Assembly: GCA_003696905.1 (NCBI GenBank)
Contig: RFHJ01000175.1
Location: 1-45,779, forward strand
Direction of reading: 5' to 3'
Source: Gammaproteobacteria bacterium
Lineage (GTDB): Bacteria; Pseudomonadota; Gammaproteobacteria; Chromatiales; Chromatiaceae
DNA length: 45,779 nucleotides
Part shown: in pieces, positions 36,884 to 45,075 of the stretch
Layout: every line of letters begins with the position of its first letter
How positions within the stretch are numbered: the stretch's first letter is position 1
Made by a program: the position numbers and the translations under genes
The notes under the pieces: model-generated
Told to the model about the DNA's origin: nothing
The model's input: only the letters and a program-made list of their open reading frames with translations
Database searches by the model: none

Positions 36884-37594
36884 TCAAGCCAATGCGGACA
36901 GATTGTCCCATAGTATCTGGGCCCCCAGCCCGATGGTGACCAGACCCAGTCCCAGCTGGACAATGCCATGGGCGCGGGTCATGCCCGTGGCCTGCAGGCG
37001 ACGCATGGGCAACATGATGACCACCGACAGCGCGGCCATGCCCAGAATGGATCCCGTACCAAAGACCAGGATGTACAGCAGCCCCGTGTATGCACTGTGG
37101 GTGGACTCCGCCGCCAGCAGCACCAGGGCAGCGGAGCCGGCCAGGCCGTGCATCAAGCCGACCAGTAACGCCCGCCTCGGCAGGTGCTGCTCGTGCTCAT
37201 GGTGGTGCGACTCGGCGTCGTGGGGCGCGCCGGGGGGATGGCTGTGGGCGTGGAAATGACGCACCCCGCCGGCGTGCTGGTGGACGTGAAAGTGGATGTG
37301 TCGTTGGCGCAGGCGGCGTAACAGGTCCAGGCCCAGTATCACCAACATCACCCCCACCGTTGCCTCCAGGGCTTGGGCGTAGTGTTCGGGTATCACCCCG
37401 CCGACCAGCAGGGCGATGCCTCCGAACAGGAGCAGGGTGATGGTGTGGCCGAGACCCCAGGCGGCGCCCTGCAGGGCGGTGCTGCGCAGGCCGTGGCCGC
37501 GCCCGACCAGGGTTGCCATGGCTGCGACATGGTCGGCCTCGGTGGCGTGACGCATGCCCAGGATGAAACCCAGTAACAGCAGACTCAGTGACAT
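36884..37594 (-). CDS. nickel/cobalt permease, NicO/NiCoT-like
   Basis: A 236-aa membrane protein with GAGGAG before the ATG. The first helix carries the HX4DH signature RHATEADHVAAMATLVGRG, required for metal passage in nickel/cobalt transporters, and a second conserved block GAAWGLGHTITLLLFGG. A cytoplasmic or periplasmic loop (about 95-140) is packed with His (HIHFHVHQHAG, HFHAHSH, HHHEHEQH) and should bind metal. Six helices are apparent. It is 10 bases behind hypE at the end of the hydrogenase cluster, so nickel supply for [NiFe] assembly is the likely job. Confidence 0.9.
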   Translation of the reverse strand: MSLSLLLLGFILGMRHATEADHVAAMATLVGRGHGLRSTALQGAAWGLGHTITLLLFGGIALLVGGVIPEHYAQALEATVGVMLVILGLDLLRRLRQRHIHFHVHQHAGGVRHFHAHSHPPGAPHDAESHHHEHEQHLPRRALLVGLMHGLAGSAALVLLAAESTHSAYTGLLYILVFGTGSILGMAALSVVIMLPMRRLQATGMTRAHGIVQLGLGLVTIGLGAQILWDNLSALA

Positions 37595-37604
37595 CTTCTT
37601 CTCC

Positions 37605-38654
37605 TCAGCAGATTCTTGGCAATTGTTCGCCGACCAGCATGTCGACGATCCGGTGGCCGCCGAAGGCGGTTTGCAATATCACACGGCCTGTGGATTCGGC
37701 CTGCACCTCGCCGATCACGGCACTGTGCCGGCCGCTCGGGTGCTCTCGCATCGCCGCCAGCAGCGCGTCGGACTCTTCTGCCGGCACCACCGCCACCAGT
37801 TTGCCCTCGTTGGCCAGGTAAAGGGGGTCGAGCCCCAACAGTTCGCACATGCCGCGCACCTCCGGTCGGATCGGCAGGGCCTGCTCATCGAGGGCGATGG
37901 TGACCCTGCTCGCCTCGGCGAACTCATTCAATACGGTCGCCAGTCCGCCTCGGGTGGCATCACGCAGGCAATGGATGTCGGGGCAGACCTTCAGCATGGC
38001 CTCCACGAGTTCATTCAAGGGCTGACAATCGGTCTCGATGCTGTTGTCCAGTGACATCTCGCCGCGCGCGTCCACGATGGCCGCCCCGTGATCACCGAGG
38101 AAGCCATTGATGATCACCTTGTCGCCAGGTTGGCCACGGTCGGCACGGATGTCGATCCCGCGGGGAATCACGCCGACGCCTGCGGTGTTGATGAACAGCT
38201 TGTCGGCCGCCCCCCGATGTACTACCTTGGTGTCACCGGTGACGATCGCCACCCCGGCGGCGTCTGCGGTCGCCTTCATCGAGGCCACCACCGCACGCAG
38301 CGTTTCCATGGGTAGCCCTTCCTCGATCACCATGCCGCAGGTCAGATAGAGGGGGCGCGCCCCGCCCACGGCCAGGTCGTTGATGGTGCCGGCGACCGCC
38401 AGCTTGCCGATGTCCCCACCGGGGAAGAACAGTGGGTCTACCACATAACTGTCGGTGGTCAGGGCCAGGCGGTCGCCCTGGGCGGTGAACCGGGTGAGAT
38501 CGAGGCGTGCCTGATCCTCGAGCCGGTGCAGCTCGGGAGAGGCGAAGCCCTCGACGAAGACCGACTCGATCAGGTCGCGCATGGCCTTGCCGCCCGCACC
38601 GTGGGCGAGGGTGATGGTTTCGGCCTGCAGGCGTCGTGACTGGAATCCTTTCAT
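37605..38654 (-). CDS. hypE: hydrogenase maturation carbamoyl dehydratase HypE
   Basis: A 349-aa PurM-like ATPase from MKGFQSRRLQAETITLAHG; the track start lies far upstream inside hypD in another frame. LAHGAGGKAMRDLI and DSYVVDPLFFPGGDIGKLAV are family landmarks. The C-terminus is PRIC, the Cys that takes a carbamoyl group from HypF and turns it into the thiocyanate used to make the cyanide ligands of the [NiFe] centre. It overlaps the hypD stop by 4 bases (ATGA). Confidence 0.95.
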   Translation of the reverse strand: MKGFQSRRLQAETITLAHGAGGKAMRDLIESVFVEGFASPELHRLEDQARLDLTRFTAQGDRLALTTDSYVVDPLFFPGGDIGKLAVAGTINDLAVGGARPLYLTCGMVIEEGLPMETLRAVVASMKATADAAGVAIVTGDTKVVHRGAADKLFINTAGVGVIPRGIDIRADRGQPGDKVIINGFLGDHGAAIVDARGEMSLDNSIETDCQPLNELVEAMLKVCPDIHCLRDATRGGLATVLNEFAEASRVTIALDEQALPIRPEVRGMCELLGLDPLYLANEGKLVAVVPAEESDALLAAMREHPSGRHSAVIGEVQAESTGRVILQTAFGGHRIVDMLVGEQLPRIC

Positions 38655-39802
38655 GCGTGAACGACCTCCTTCTCGCGGCGTTGCAGCAGCTCTTGCAGGT
38701 CGCCGAAGTTGTAGTAGGCGGCACAGGCCCCCTCGCTCGACACCATGAGCGCGCCCATCGGGGTCTCGGGCGTGCAACCGGTGCCGAAGACCTTGCACTG
38801 CCAGGGCCGGATGGCGCCCTTCAGCACCTCGCCACACTGGCAGGATTTGGGATCGGTGATACGCAGATTGGGGACCGAGAATTTCTGCTCCGCATCGAAA
38901 CGGGCGTATTCGGGACGCATCCGCACCCCCGAGTGATCGATGGATCCGAGACCACGCCATTCGAAGAACTCACGCAGCTCGAAGACCTGCGCAATGGCCT
39001 GCAGTCCGGCCGTATTGCCACGGCTGGCGACGACCCGGGCATATTGGTTCTCCACTTCGCAGCGACCATCGGCCATCTGTCGGAGCAACATCCAGATCGA
39101 TTGCAGGATGTCCAGCGGTTCGAAACCGGTGATCACAATGGGCCGATGGTAGTGCTGGGCCACGAACTGGAAGGGCTGTTCGCCCACCACCATGCTGACG
39201 TGCCCCGGTGCGAGAAAGCCATCGATGCGCATGTCGGGCGAGTCGAGAATCGCCTTGATGGTCGGCACCGTGGTGATGTGATTGCAGAACAGGGAGAAGT
39301 TCTCGATACCCTCCCGCTCGGCCTGCAGGACGGTTAGGGCGGTGCTGGGCATGGTGGTTTCGAAGCCCAGCGCGAAAAAGATCACCTGCCGGTCCGGATG
39401 CTTCTTGGCCAGCTGCAGCGCGTCCATGGGGGAGTAGACCATGCGCACATCGGCTCCCTCGGCCTTCGCCTGCAACAGGCTTTTCTTCGAACCGGGTACC
39501 CGCATCGCATCGCCAAAGGTGGTGAAGATCACATCGGGTCGTTCGGCGAGGGCCACGCAGTCGTCGACGCGGCCCATCGGCAGCACGCAGACCGGGCACC
39601 CGGGTCCGTGCACCAGCTCGATCCAGTCCGGCAGCAACTGTTCGATGCCGTAGCGGAAGATGGTGTGCGTATGGCCGCCGCAGAACTCCATCAACTGCAA
39701 CGGACCCTGGTGGGCCGCAGGGATCTTTTCGTACAGCGCCGTAATCTCCTTCACCAGTGCCCTGGCCTTGGCCGGGTCTCGGAATTCATCGACGTATTTC
39801 AT
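38651..39802 (-). CDS. hypD: hydrogenase iron-centre assembly protein HypD
   Basis: A 383-aa protein with the family motifs LMEFCGGHTHTIFRYG, VHGPGCPVCVLP and FTTFGDAMRVPGS near the N-terminus and the cysteine set of the [4Fe-4S] cluster at the C-terminus (CQCGEVLKG, CKVFGTGCTPETPMG). With HypC it forms the scaffold where the Fe(CN)2CO group is built. GGAGCA precedes the ATG, which overlaps the upstream SIS::DUF559 stop (ATGA). Full length, no damage seen. Confidence 0.96.
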   Translation of the reverse strand: MKYVDEFRDPAKARALVKEITALYEKIPAAHQGPLQLMEFCGGHTHTIFRYGIEQLLPDWIELVHGPGCPVCVLPMGRVDDCVALAERPDVIFTTFGDAMRVPGSKKSLLQAKAEGADVRMVYSPMDALQLAKKHPDRQVIFFALGFETTMPSTALTVLQAEREGIENFSLFCNHITTVPTIKAILDSPDMRIDGFLAPGHVSMVVGEQPFQFVAQHYHRPIVITGFEPLDILQSIWMLLRQMADGRCEVENQYARVVASRGNTAGLQAIAQVFELREFFEWRGLGSIDHSGVRMRPEYARFDAEQKFSVPNLRITDPKSCQCGEVLKGAIRPWQCKVFGTGCTPETPMGALMVSSEGACAAYYNFGDLQELLQRREKEVVHA

Positions 39803-41019
39803 GTTTTGCTCCTGGGGGGCGGAGTGTCCTGAATCGAGCTTTCCTGATTCAGCCTCCTTAGGATCTCCTCCAATACCGCTTCGGTTTCCTTGAAGACTTG
39901 GTCATTCCAGAAACGCACCACCCTGTATCCCTTTCGTTCGAGGAAGCGGGTTCGTTCCTGGTCATATTCCGTCTGAGCCTGATGTTGGCCACCATCGAGT
40001 TCCACCACGAGCTTGGCCTGATCACAGAGGAAATCGACGATGTAGGGGCCTACCGGATGCTGGCGGCGGAACTTGAAGCCCTGTAGTTGGCGATTGCGTA
40101 AACGCTGCCACAGGTGGCGTTCGGCATCGGTAGGGTTGTGGCGCACTGCGCGGGCGTGGTCTCGGGTGGTTGGGCTGCCCTCACCCCCCCTTGGTCCCCC
40201 CCTCTCCCGGGGGGAGAGGGGGGAAGAAGGAGGGGCTGCGCTCTCTTGCGCGTCGGGAGTGGCGGAGGATAGGACACCGTTTTTGGCCGACGAGCTGCTC
40301 TCTCTCCCCCTTGGGGGAGAGGGCTGGGGTGAGGGGGAAGTTGCGTTCCCAGCCGCCGATCCCCTCCGATCCGCCAGCAATGTATGCACCAGATCCCACA
40401 GGATGTGGTAGCAGAGCACATGGCTCTCCTGCACCCGGTGAATGGAATCGGTCGGCACCACCAGGCAGTGATCGAGAAGGCCGCTGGCCAGCATCTGGCC
40501 TCCATTGCCGCCGGCGAAGCCGATGGTCACCAGGCCCAGCGCCTGCGCCTTGCGAAAGGCTGCCATCAGATTTTCCGAGTTGCCGCTGGTGGAGAAGCCG
40601 GCCAGCACATCGCCCGGACGGCCATGGGCCTCGAGCTGACGGACAAAGATCTGGTCGAAGCCAACGTCGTTCCCCACCGCACTGGTCATGGCAGTGTCGT
40701 GACACAGGTTGATGGCGGGCAGGGCGGGGCGTCCGGCGGTGACCGGGTGCTGGAACTCGACCGCCAGGTGGCTGGCATCGCAGGATGATCCGCCGTTGCC
40801 CATGGTGAACAGCCGCCCCCCTTCGGCATAGGCGTCCGCAAGGGTCCGTGCGGCGTCGATCAGCGTCTCTGCGTTGGCTGTGAAGAAGCGCTGCTTCACC
40901 GCCACCGAGTCGGCCACCTTTTGCTGAACGGAATGCAGCAGTGCCCGCTGTTCCTGCGCGGGGTCCTTCTGGCCTCCCGAGAGGAAGGGATAGAGCTGAT
41001 CGAGCGGGTCGTCGCTCAC
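39799..41019 (-). CDS. SIS-domain isomerase fused to DUF559 nuclease domain
   Basis: A 406-aa ORF with three parts. Residues 1-220 are a GmhA/DiaA-like SIS protein (FTMGNGGSSCDASHLAVEF, GFSTSGNSENLMAAF), a gene often found in hyp clusters. Residues 221-285 are a low-complexity linker (SPSPQPSPPRGRE, SPLSPRERGG) that is the translation of a palindromic DNA repeat. Residues 286-392 are a DUF559 domain, a PD-(D/E)XK nuclease fold with IVDFLCDQAKLVVELDGGQH. The last ten residues (DTPPPRSKT) may be the original SIS end. The GTG start overlaps hypC (GTGA) with AGGAGG ahead, and the stop overlaps hypD (ATGA). The fusion looks like an in-frame insertion; whether SIS still works is unknown. Confidence 0.87.
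   Translation of the reverse strand: MSDDPLDQLYPFLSGGQKDPAQEQRALLHSVQQKVADSVAVKQRFFTANAETLIDAARTLADAYAEGGRLFTMGNGGSSCDASHLAVEFQHPVTAGRPALPAINLCHDTAMTSAVGNDVGFDQIFVRQLEAHGRPGDVLAGFSTSGNSENLMAAFRKAQALGLVTIGFAGGNGGQMLASGLLDHCLVVPTDSIHRVQESHVLCYHILWDLVHTLLADRRGSAAGNATSPSPQPSPPRGRESSSSAKNGVLSSATPDAQESAAPPSSPLSPRERGGPRGGEGSPTTRDHARAVRHNPTDAERHLWQRLRNRQLQGFKFRRQHPVGPYIVDFLCDQAKLVVELDGGQHQAQTEYDQERTRFLERKGYRVVRFWNDQVFKETEAVLEEILRRLNQESSIQDTPPPRSKT
40179..40336. repeat. inverted pair of C/G-rich palindromic repeats inside the SIS::DUF559 gene
   Basis: Two copies of the dispersed CCCTCACCCC...CTCTCCC...GGGAGAG repeat face each other. The left has a 12-bp stem (CCCCCCTCTCCC/GGGAGAGGGGGG, 40197-40223, GGG loop). 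The right has a 9-bp stem (CTCTCCCCC/GGGGGAGAG, 40302-40321, TT loop) and ends GGGGTGAGGGGG. A core of about 75 bp separates them. This pair accompanies the DUF559 coding part and encodes the linker. Confidence 0.75.
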
Positions 41020-41294
41020 CGCGCGCCCTCCTGCATCGCCGCTTGTTCCTCCTGGAGGTCACCGAGCTCGGCCAGGATCTCGAGCGTTCGTTCTGCCTCC
41101 TCGTGATCGATCCGACTCATGGCGAAGCCCACATGCACCAGTACCCAGTCGCCGACGCAGGCCTCGGGGGGATGCGCCTCGTCGACGATGCAGGCGATGT
41201 TGACCGGGCGCTTCACGCCCGCTACCTCGACCTTTGCCATCATGTTTTCAGGGTCGATCAGTTCGACGATCTGTCCGGGAATGCCTAGGCACAT
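41016..41294 (-). CDS. hypC: HypC/HybG/HupF family hydrogenase assembly chaperone
   Basis: A 92-aa protein starting MCLGIPGQIVELI. Cys2 is the essential ligand for the iron precursor and for the large subunit during assembly. The rest (VEVAGVKRPVNIACIVDEA, VGDWVLVHVGFAMSRIDHEEAERTLEIL) is typical. The track merges it with an upstream frame inside hypF. The ATG lies inside the last 10 bases of hypF with AAGGAG ahead. It hands the iron group from HypCD to the hydrogenase large subunit. Confidence 0.94.
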   Translation of the reverse strand: MCLGIPGQIVELIDPENMMAKVEVAGVKRPVNIACIVDEAHPPEACVGDWVLVHVGFAMSRIDHEEAERTLEILAELGDLQEEQAAMQEGAR

Positions 41295-43648
41295 GGTATG
41301 GACTCCTTGAGCCTGCGGGCGGCCGCGACCACGGCCTGGCCCAGGGACAGGCCGCCATCGTTGGCGGGGACCTGTCGGTGAATCAATGGTTGCAGCCCAG
41401 CCTGTGTGATGCCTTGTTGCATCAGCGGAAGCAGCAGTCGGTTCTGCATCACGCCCCCGGAGAGGGCGATGTGTGTGATCCGGTGCTTGTGGGCGAGCCG
41501 AACGGCCGCCTCGGTGAAGGCGCGGGCAAGGCCCGTATGAAAACGTGCGGAAATGATGGCACGAGACGCACCGTGGGCGATGTCTTGCGAGAGCCCTGGC
41601 CAAAGGGAACGCGGGTCGATTACCCAGGGTACTTTCGACATGATCAATTGCAGAGGGTAGGCCTGTTGCCAGTGCTGCTGGCAGAGAGACAGATTGGTCG
41701 TGTTCTCCAATGCCAGCGCCGCCTGGCCCTCGAAGTATTGGCGTTCGACGCACAGTCCCAGGATGGCCGCTACGGCATCGATCAGGCGGCCAACGGAAGA
41801 GGCGGAGGGACAATTGATCCCGCGACCCAGCATCTGTTCGATACGGTGCACGGGCAGCTTTCCCCAGTCGGCGCCGCCGAGCTGTGCCTGCCAGTGCTCG
41901 CCAAAGGCGGCAACAGAGTGGGCCACGGCGTTCCGCCAGGGTTCGCGCATTGCCTGGGCGCCCCCGGGCAGGGGCGTCGGCGCCAGATGTGCCAGACGCC
42001 GGTAGCTGCGGTAGTCGGCCAGCAGTATCTCGCCGCCCCACAGTGTGCCGTCGCCACCCATGCCGATACCATCCAGTGCGATGCCGATGACTGCCCCGTC
42101 ATTGAGTGACCAGCCGTTGTCCGCCAGGCAGGCCGCGATGTGGGCATGGTGGTGTTGCACCTCCTGCAGCGGGAGCTCCTGTGATCGGGCATCGTCGCGG
42201 CCTCGCTTGCCGGACAGGTACTCGGGATGCAGATCGACCGCGAGACATTCTGGCCGATGGTCGAACAGTTGCCGGTAGAGCGCCAGGTTGCGCTCGAAGT
42301 CCTCGAAGGTCTCCAGGTTCTCCAGATCACCCATGTGTTGCGACAGGATGGCCCGGCCCGACTTGATCAGACAGAAGGTGTTCTTGAGCTCACCACCATA
42401 GGCCAGCACTTCGGGTGCACGCTCGAACCCGGGGGGCAGGGCGATGGGCGCCGGTGCGTAGCCGCGTGCCCGTCGCAATATCTGCGTCTGCCCTTCGAGC
42501 ACCCGAACCACGGAGTCGTCGACACGGTTGAGGATATCGCGATCGTGCATCAGAAACCGGTCTGCGACGCCAGCCAACTGCCGACGGGCCTGCAGGTCGT
42601 CGGTGCAGGGCGGCAGTCCGCCGAGATTGCCGGAGGTGGCGACGATGGGACCGTCGAGCCGATCCAACAGCAGGTGGTGCAAAGGGCTGTAGGGCAGCAT
42701 GAAGCCCAGGGTGTTCTGCCCCGGCGCCAGGGCCTCGGGGAGACCGTTCTTCGGCAGGGCATCGAGCAAGACGATAGGGGCTTCGGCCGAGGTGAGCAGG
42801 GCCGCCTCCTGCTCGTCGATTCGGGCGTATCGCTCGATCTGATCGAGGCTGGTGGCCATCAGGGCGAAAGGCTTGGCCGGGCGGTGCTTGCGCGCCCGCA
42901 GGGTTTCCACCGCCCCGCGGTTGCGCGCATCACAGATCAGATGAAAACCGCCGATGCCCTTGACCGCGAGGATCTTGCCGTCACCTACCGCCTGTGCAGC
43001 CAGCGCGATCGGATCGCCTTCGAGGGGGCCTTGATTGTCTTCGATCCACAGTCGTGGCCCGCAGTCGGGACAGGCATTGGGCTGGGCATGAAAGCGCCGG
43101 TCTGCCGGATTCTCGTACTCCTCGCGGCAGGCCTCGCACATCGGAAAGGACGCCATGCTGGTATTGGCCCTGTCGTAGGGAATCCGGCGCACGATCGACA
43201 GACGTGGTCCACAGTGGGTGCAGTTGGTAAAGGCATAGCCATGACGCCGGTTGCCGGGGTCGCGGATCTCGGCCAGACACTCAGAGCAGGTCGCCGCATC
43301 CGGGGTGATTGGTGTATCGAGGGTGCCGCCGCGGCTGGGGCGAATACTGAAGTCAGGGCATTCGAGGTAGTCGACCCAGTGACGATCGATGCGCTCGATC
43401 CGTGCCAGCGGCGGACAGGCCCGATACAACGCCGGTTCGAATGCCTCGAGCTGTGGGGTCGGGCCATACAGCTGTACCCACACGCCCTCGCCATCGTTGC
43501 AGACCTCGCCGGTCAGGCCCAGCTGCCGCGCAACGTGCCAGACGGTCGGACGGAAACCCACACCCTGGACCTGGCCGCGCACGCGCAGTGCCAGGCCGGC
43601 GCGCCGGTCGGTGTCGGTGGGCTGCGGTTGTATCAATGGACGGTGCAT
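41285..43648 (-). CDS. hypF: carbamoyltransferase HypF
   Basis: A 787-aa multidomain protein: acylphosphatase domain (about 20-110, LRVRGQVQGVGFRPTVWHVA), two CX2C zinc fingers (CSEC...CTHC and CEAC...CPDC, about 120-200), a YrdC-like domain (about 215-400, ILAVKGIGGFHLICDA and KPFALM) and a Kae1-like domain (about 420-770, VQHHHAHIAACLADNGW and GIALDGIGMGGDGTLWGGE). It makes carbamoyl-adenylate from carbamoyl phosphate and ATP and moves the carbamoyl to HypE. Full length. Its start overlaps the hydrogenase large-subunit gene by 16 bases. Confidence 0.96.
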   Translation of the reverse strand: MHRPLIQPQPTDTDRRAGLALRVRGQVQGVGFRPTVWHVARQLGLTGEVCNDGEGVWVQLYGPTPQLEAFEPALYRACPPLARIERIDRHWVDYLECPDFSIRPSRGGTLDTPITPDAATCSECLAEIRDPGNRRHGYAFTNCTHCGPRLSIVRRIPYDRANTSMASFPMCEACREEYENPADRRFHAQPNACPDCGPRLWIEDNQGPLEGDPIALAAQAVGDGKILAVKGIGGFHLICDARNRGAVETLRARKHRPAKPFALMATSLDQIERYARIDEQEAALLTSAEAPIVLLDALPKNGLPEALAPGQNTLGFMLPYSPLHHLLLDRLDGPIVATSGNLGGLPPCTDDLQARRQLAGVADRFLMHDRDILNRVDDSVVRVLEGQTQILRRARGYAPAPIALPPGFERAPEVLAYGGELKNTFCLIKSGRAILSQHMGDLENLETFEDFERNLALYRQLFDHRPECLAVDLHPEYLSGKRGRDDARSQELPLQEVQHHHAHIAACLADNGWSLNDGAVIGIALDGIGMGGDGTLWGGEILLADYRSYRRLAHLAPTPLPGGAQAMREPWRNAVAHSVAAFGEHWQAQLGGADWGKLPVHRIEQMLGRGINCPSASSVGRLIDAVAAILGLCVERQYFEGQAALALENTTNLSLCQQHWQQAYPLQLIMSKVPWVIDPRSLWPGLSQDIAHGASRAIISARFHTGLARAFTEAAVRLAHKHRITHIALSGGVMQNRLLLPLMQQGITQAGLQPLIHRQVPANDGGLSLGQAVVAAARRLKESIPCA

Positions 43649-45075
43649 ACCATACAGGGGTCGAAGGACCGAATGATGTGTTGAACGCGTACCTCGCCCC
43701 GGTCATCGCTGACATCCGTGCCGGCCAGCGCCTGCTCCAGGGGCCCAGGGACCTCTTGGGCATCGCGCGGTGAGAAGTTCCAGGTGGTCGGGGCGATGAT
43801 CTGGTAATTGAGGATTCGACCCTTGTGTACCCGCACCCAGTGCCCCAGGCTGCCGCGGGCCGCCTCCACCAGGCCAACCCCCTGTCCCTCCGGCGGCAGC
43901 CCGGCAGCAGTACAGAAGGATTTTCCCGGAGACAGCCGTGTGGCCCAGTCCTCCATCAACGGCACGACCCTGGCGAGTTCCAGGAGACGAGCGACCACCC
44001 GGTTACGGACATTGCCGCCGCTCTTCGATACCAGCGCACGGATCAAGGGGTGTCCGTCCACCAGCTGCCGGGCGAGGGCCCCCACCTCCATCGGCTGGCC
44101 ATCGAGACGCGGCGCCTTGCACCAGCTGTAGCCCCGTTCACTCATGTCGGTGGGGATGGTGCTACCCTCGAAGGGGTGACGTGGCTCGGGATGTCCCGCA
44201 GTCCAGCTATGGCTGAGGTCCTCGGTGATCCGGGACTGGTCGAGGGGTTGGGAATGCCCGTCTTGCCAGGTCCCTTGTGCGAAAGTGGGTCCTTCGTCGT
44301 CGTAGGCTCCGTAACTGAGGAACCGATCATGGCCGCGTCCCAGGGAGGACAGGCCCAGTTCGTTGGAGAGCCGAAGAAAGCGGCCGAAGTCCGTGGTGGC
44401 GTGTGCGGCTGCCCAGGCGTCCAGCGCTTCGTCCGAATCCAGGGCAACGACCTGCTCCAGGGTGTCGCCAAACAGGGTCTGCTCCAGAAAACGGCGAAAG
44501 GCCCCGATGGTCAGCCGAATACGGGTTTGATGATGCGGCTCCACGGGGCAGGTGGTGCCCCCAGGTTGCAAGGCGAGGGAGTGAGGCCACTTGCCGGCCA
44601 ACAGTGCCGTCAGGTGCAGTAACTCGGCGCGGGCGCGCAGCACCTCGGGGTAAGCGGAACCGGTTTGTGCCTTGAAACGCCCAGCGATCTCGTCATGCCA
44701 GGGTTCATTGGCGTAGACGTCGCGCGCGAAGTCCGGCATGAAGAAGAGATAGAAATGGGTCAGGTGGTCGGCCAGATTTTCCGTCGCCAGGATCAGGTTG
44801 GTCGCGAGCCGACCATTCTCGGCTGGTTCGACCGACCCCAGGTCGGCCAGCGCGCGTGCGGCCGCCACCGACTGGGAAACCGAACAGATGCCACAGATGC
44901 GCGGTGTGTAGACCAGGGCATCATTGGGATGCTTGCCATGAAGGATCTGCTCGAAGCCACGGAACAGGGGCGAGTTCACCTGCGCCGACAGCACCTGTTG
45001 ATCGTCCACCTCGAGACGAACCTCGAGATCGCCTTCGACACGGTTGATCGGCCCGAGGATGCGGCGCCCGCTCAT
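43633..45075 (-). CDS. hupV: [NiFe] hydrogenase large subunit, HupV/HoxC (group 2b-like)
   Basis: A 480-aa large subunit. The N-terminal metal motif is TPRICGICSVSQS and the C-terminal one is SFDPCMVCTVH, giving the four Cys that bind Ni and Fe. The protein stops exactly at this His, so it lacks the cleavable tail seen in energy-converting hydrogenases and needs no maturation protease. That trait and the sequence (SGRRILGPINRVEGDLEVRL, ALQPGGTT, YQIIAPTTWNFSPRD) match the H2-sensing group 2b. Such pairs bind H2 slowly, tolerate O2 and signal to a kinase (HupT/HoxJ), not seen in this window. GAGGAGG precedes the ATG, which overlaps hupU (ATGA). Confidence 0.92.
   Translation of the reverse strand: MSGRRILGPINRVEGDLEVRLEVDDQQVLSAQVNSPLFRGFEQILHGKHPNDALVYTPRICGICSVSQSVAAARALADLGSVEPAENGRLATNLILATENLADHLTHFYLFFMPDFARDVYANEPWHDEIAGRFKAQTGSAYPEVLRARAELLHLTALLAGKWPHSLALQPGGTTCPVEPHHQTRIRLTIGAFRRFLEQTLFGDTLEQVVALDSDEALDAWAAAHATTDFGRFLRLSNELGLSSLGRGHDRFLSYGAYDDEGPTFAQGTWQDGHSQPLDQSRITEDLSHSWTAGHPEPRHPFEGSTIPTDMSERGYSWCKAPRLDGQPMEVGALARQLVDGHPLIRALVSKSGGNVRNRVVARLLELARVVPLMEDWATRLSPGKSFCTAAGLPPEGQGVGLVEAARGSLGHWVRVHKGRILNYQIIAPTTWNFSPRDAQEVPGPLEQALAGTDVSDDRGEVRVQHIIRSFDPCMVCTVH

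Noticed and set aside
42227-43684. 485-aa plus-strand ORF
   Set aside because: Antisense shadow of hypF.
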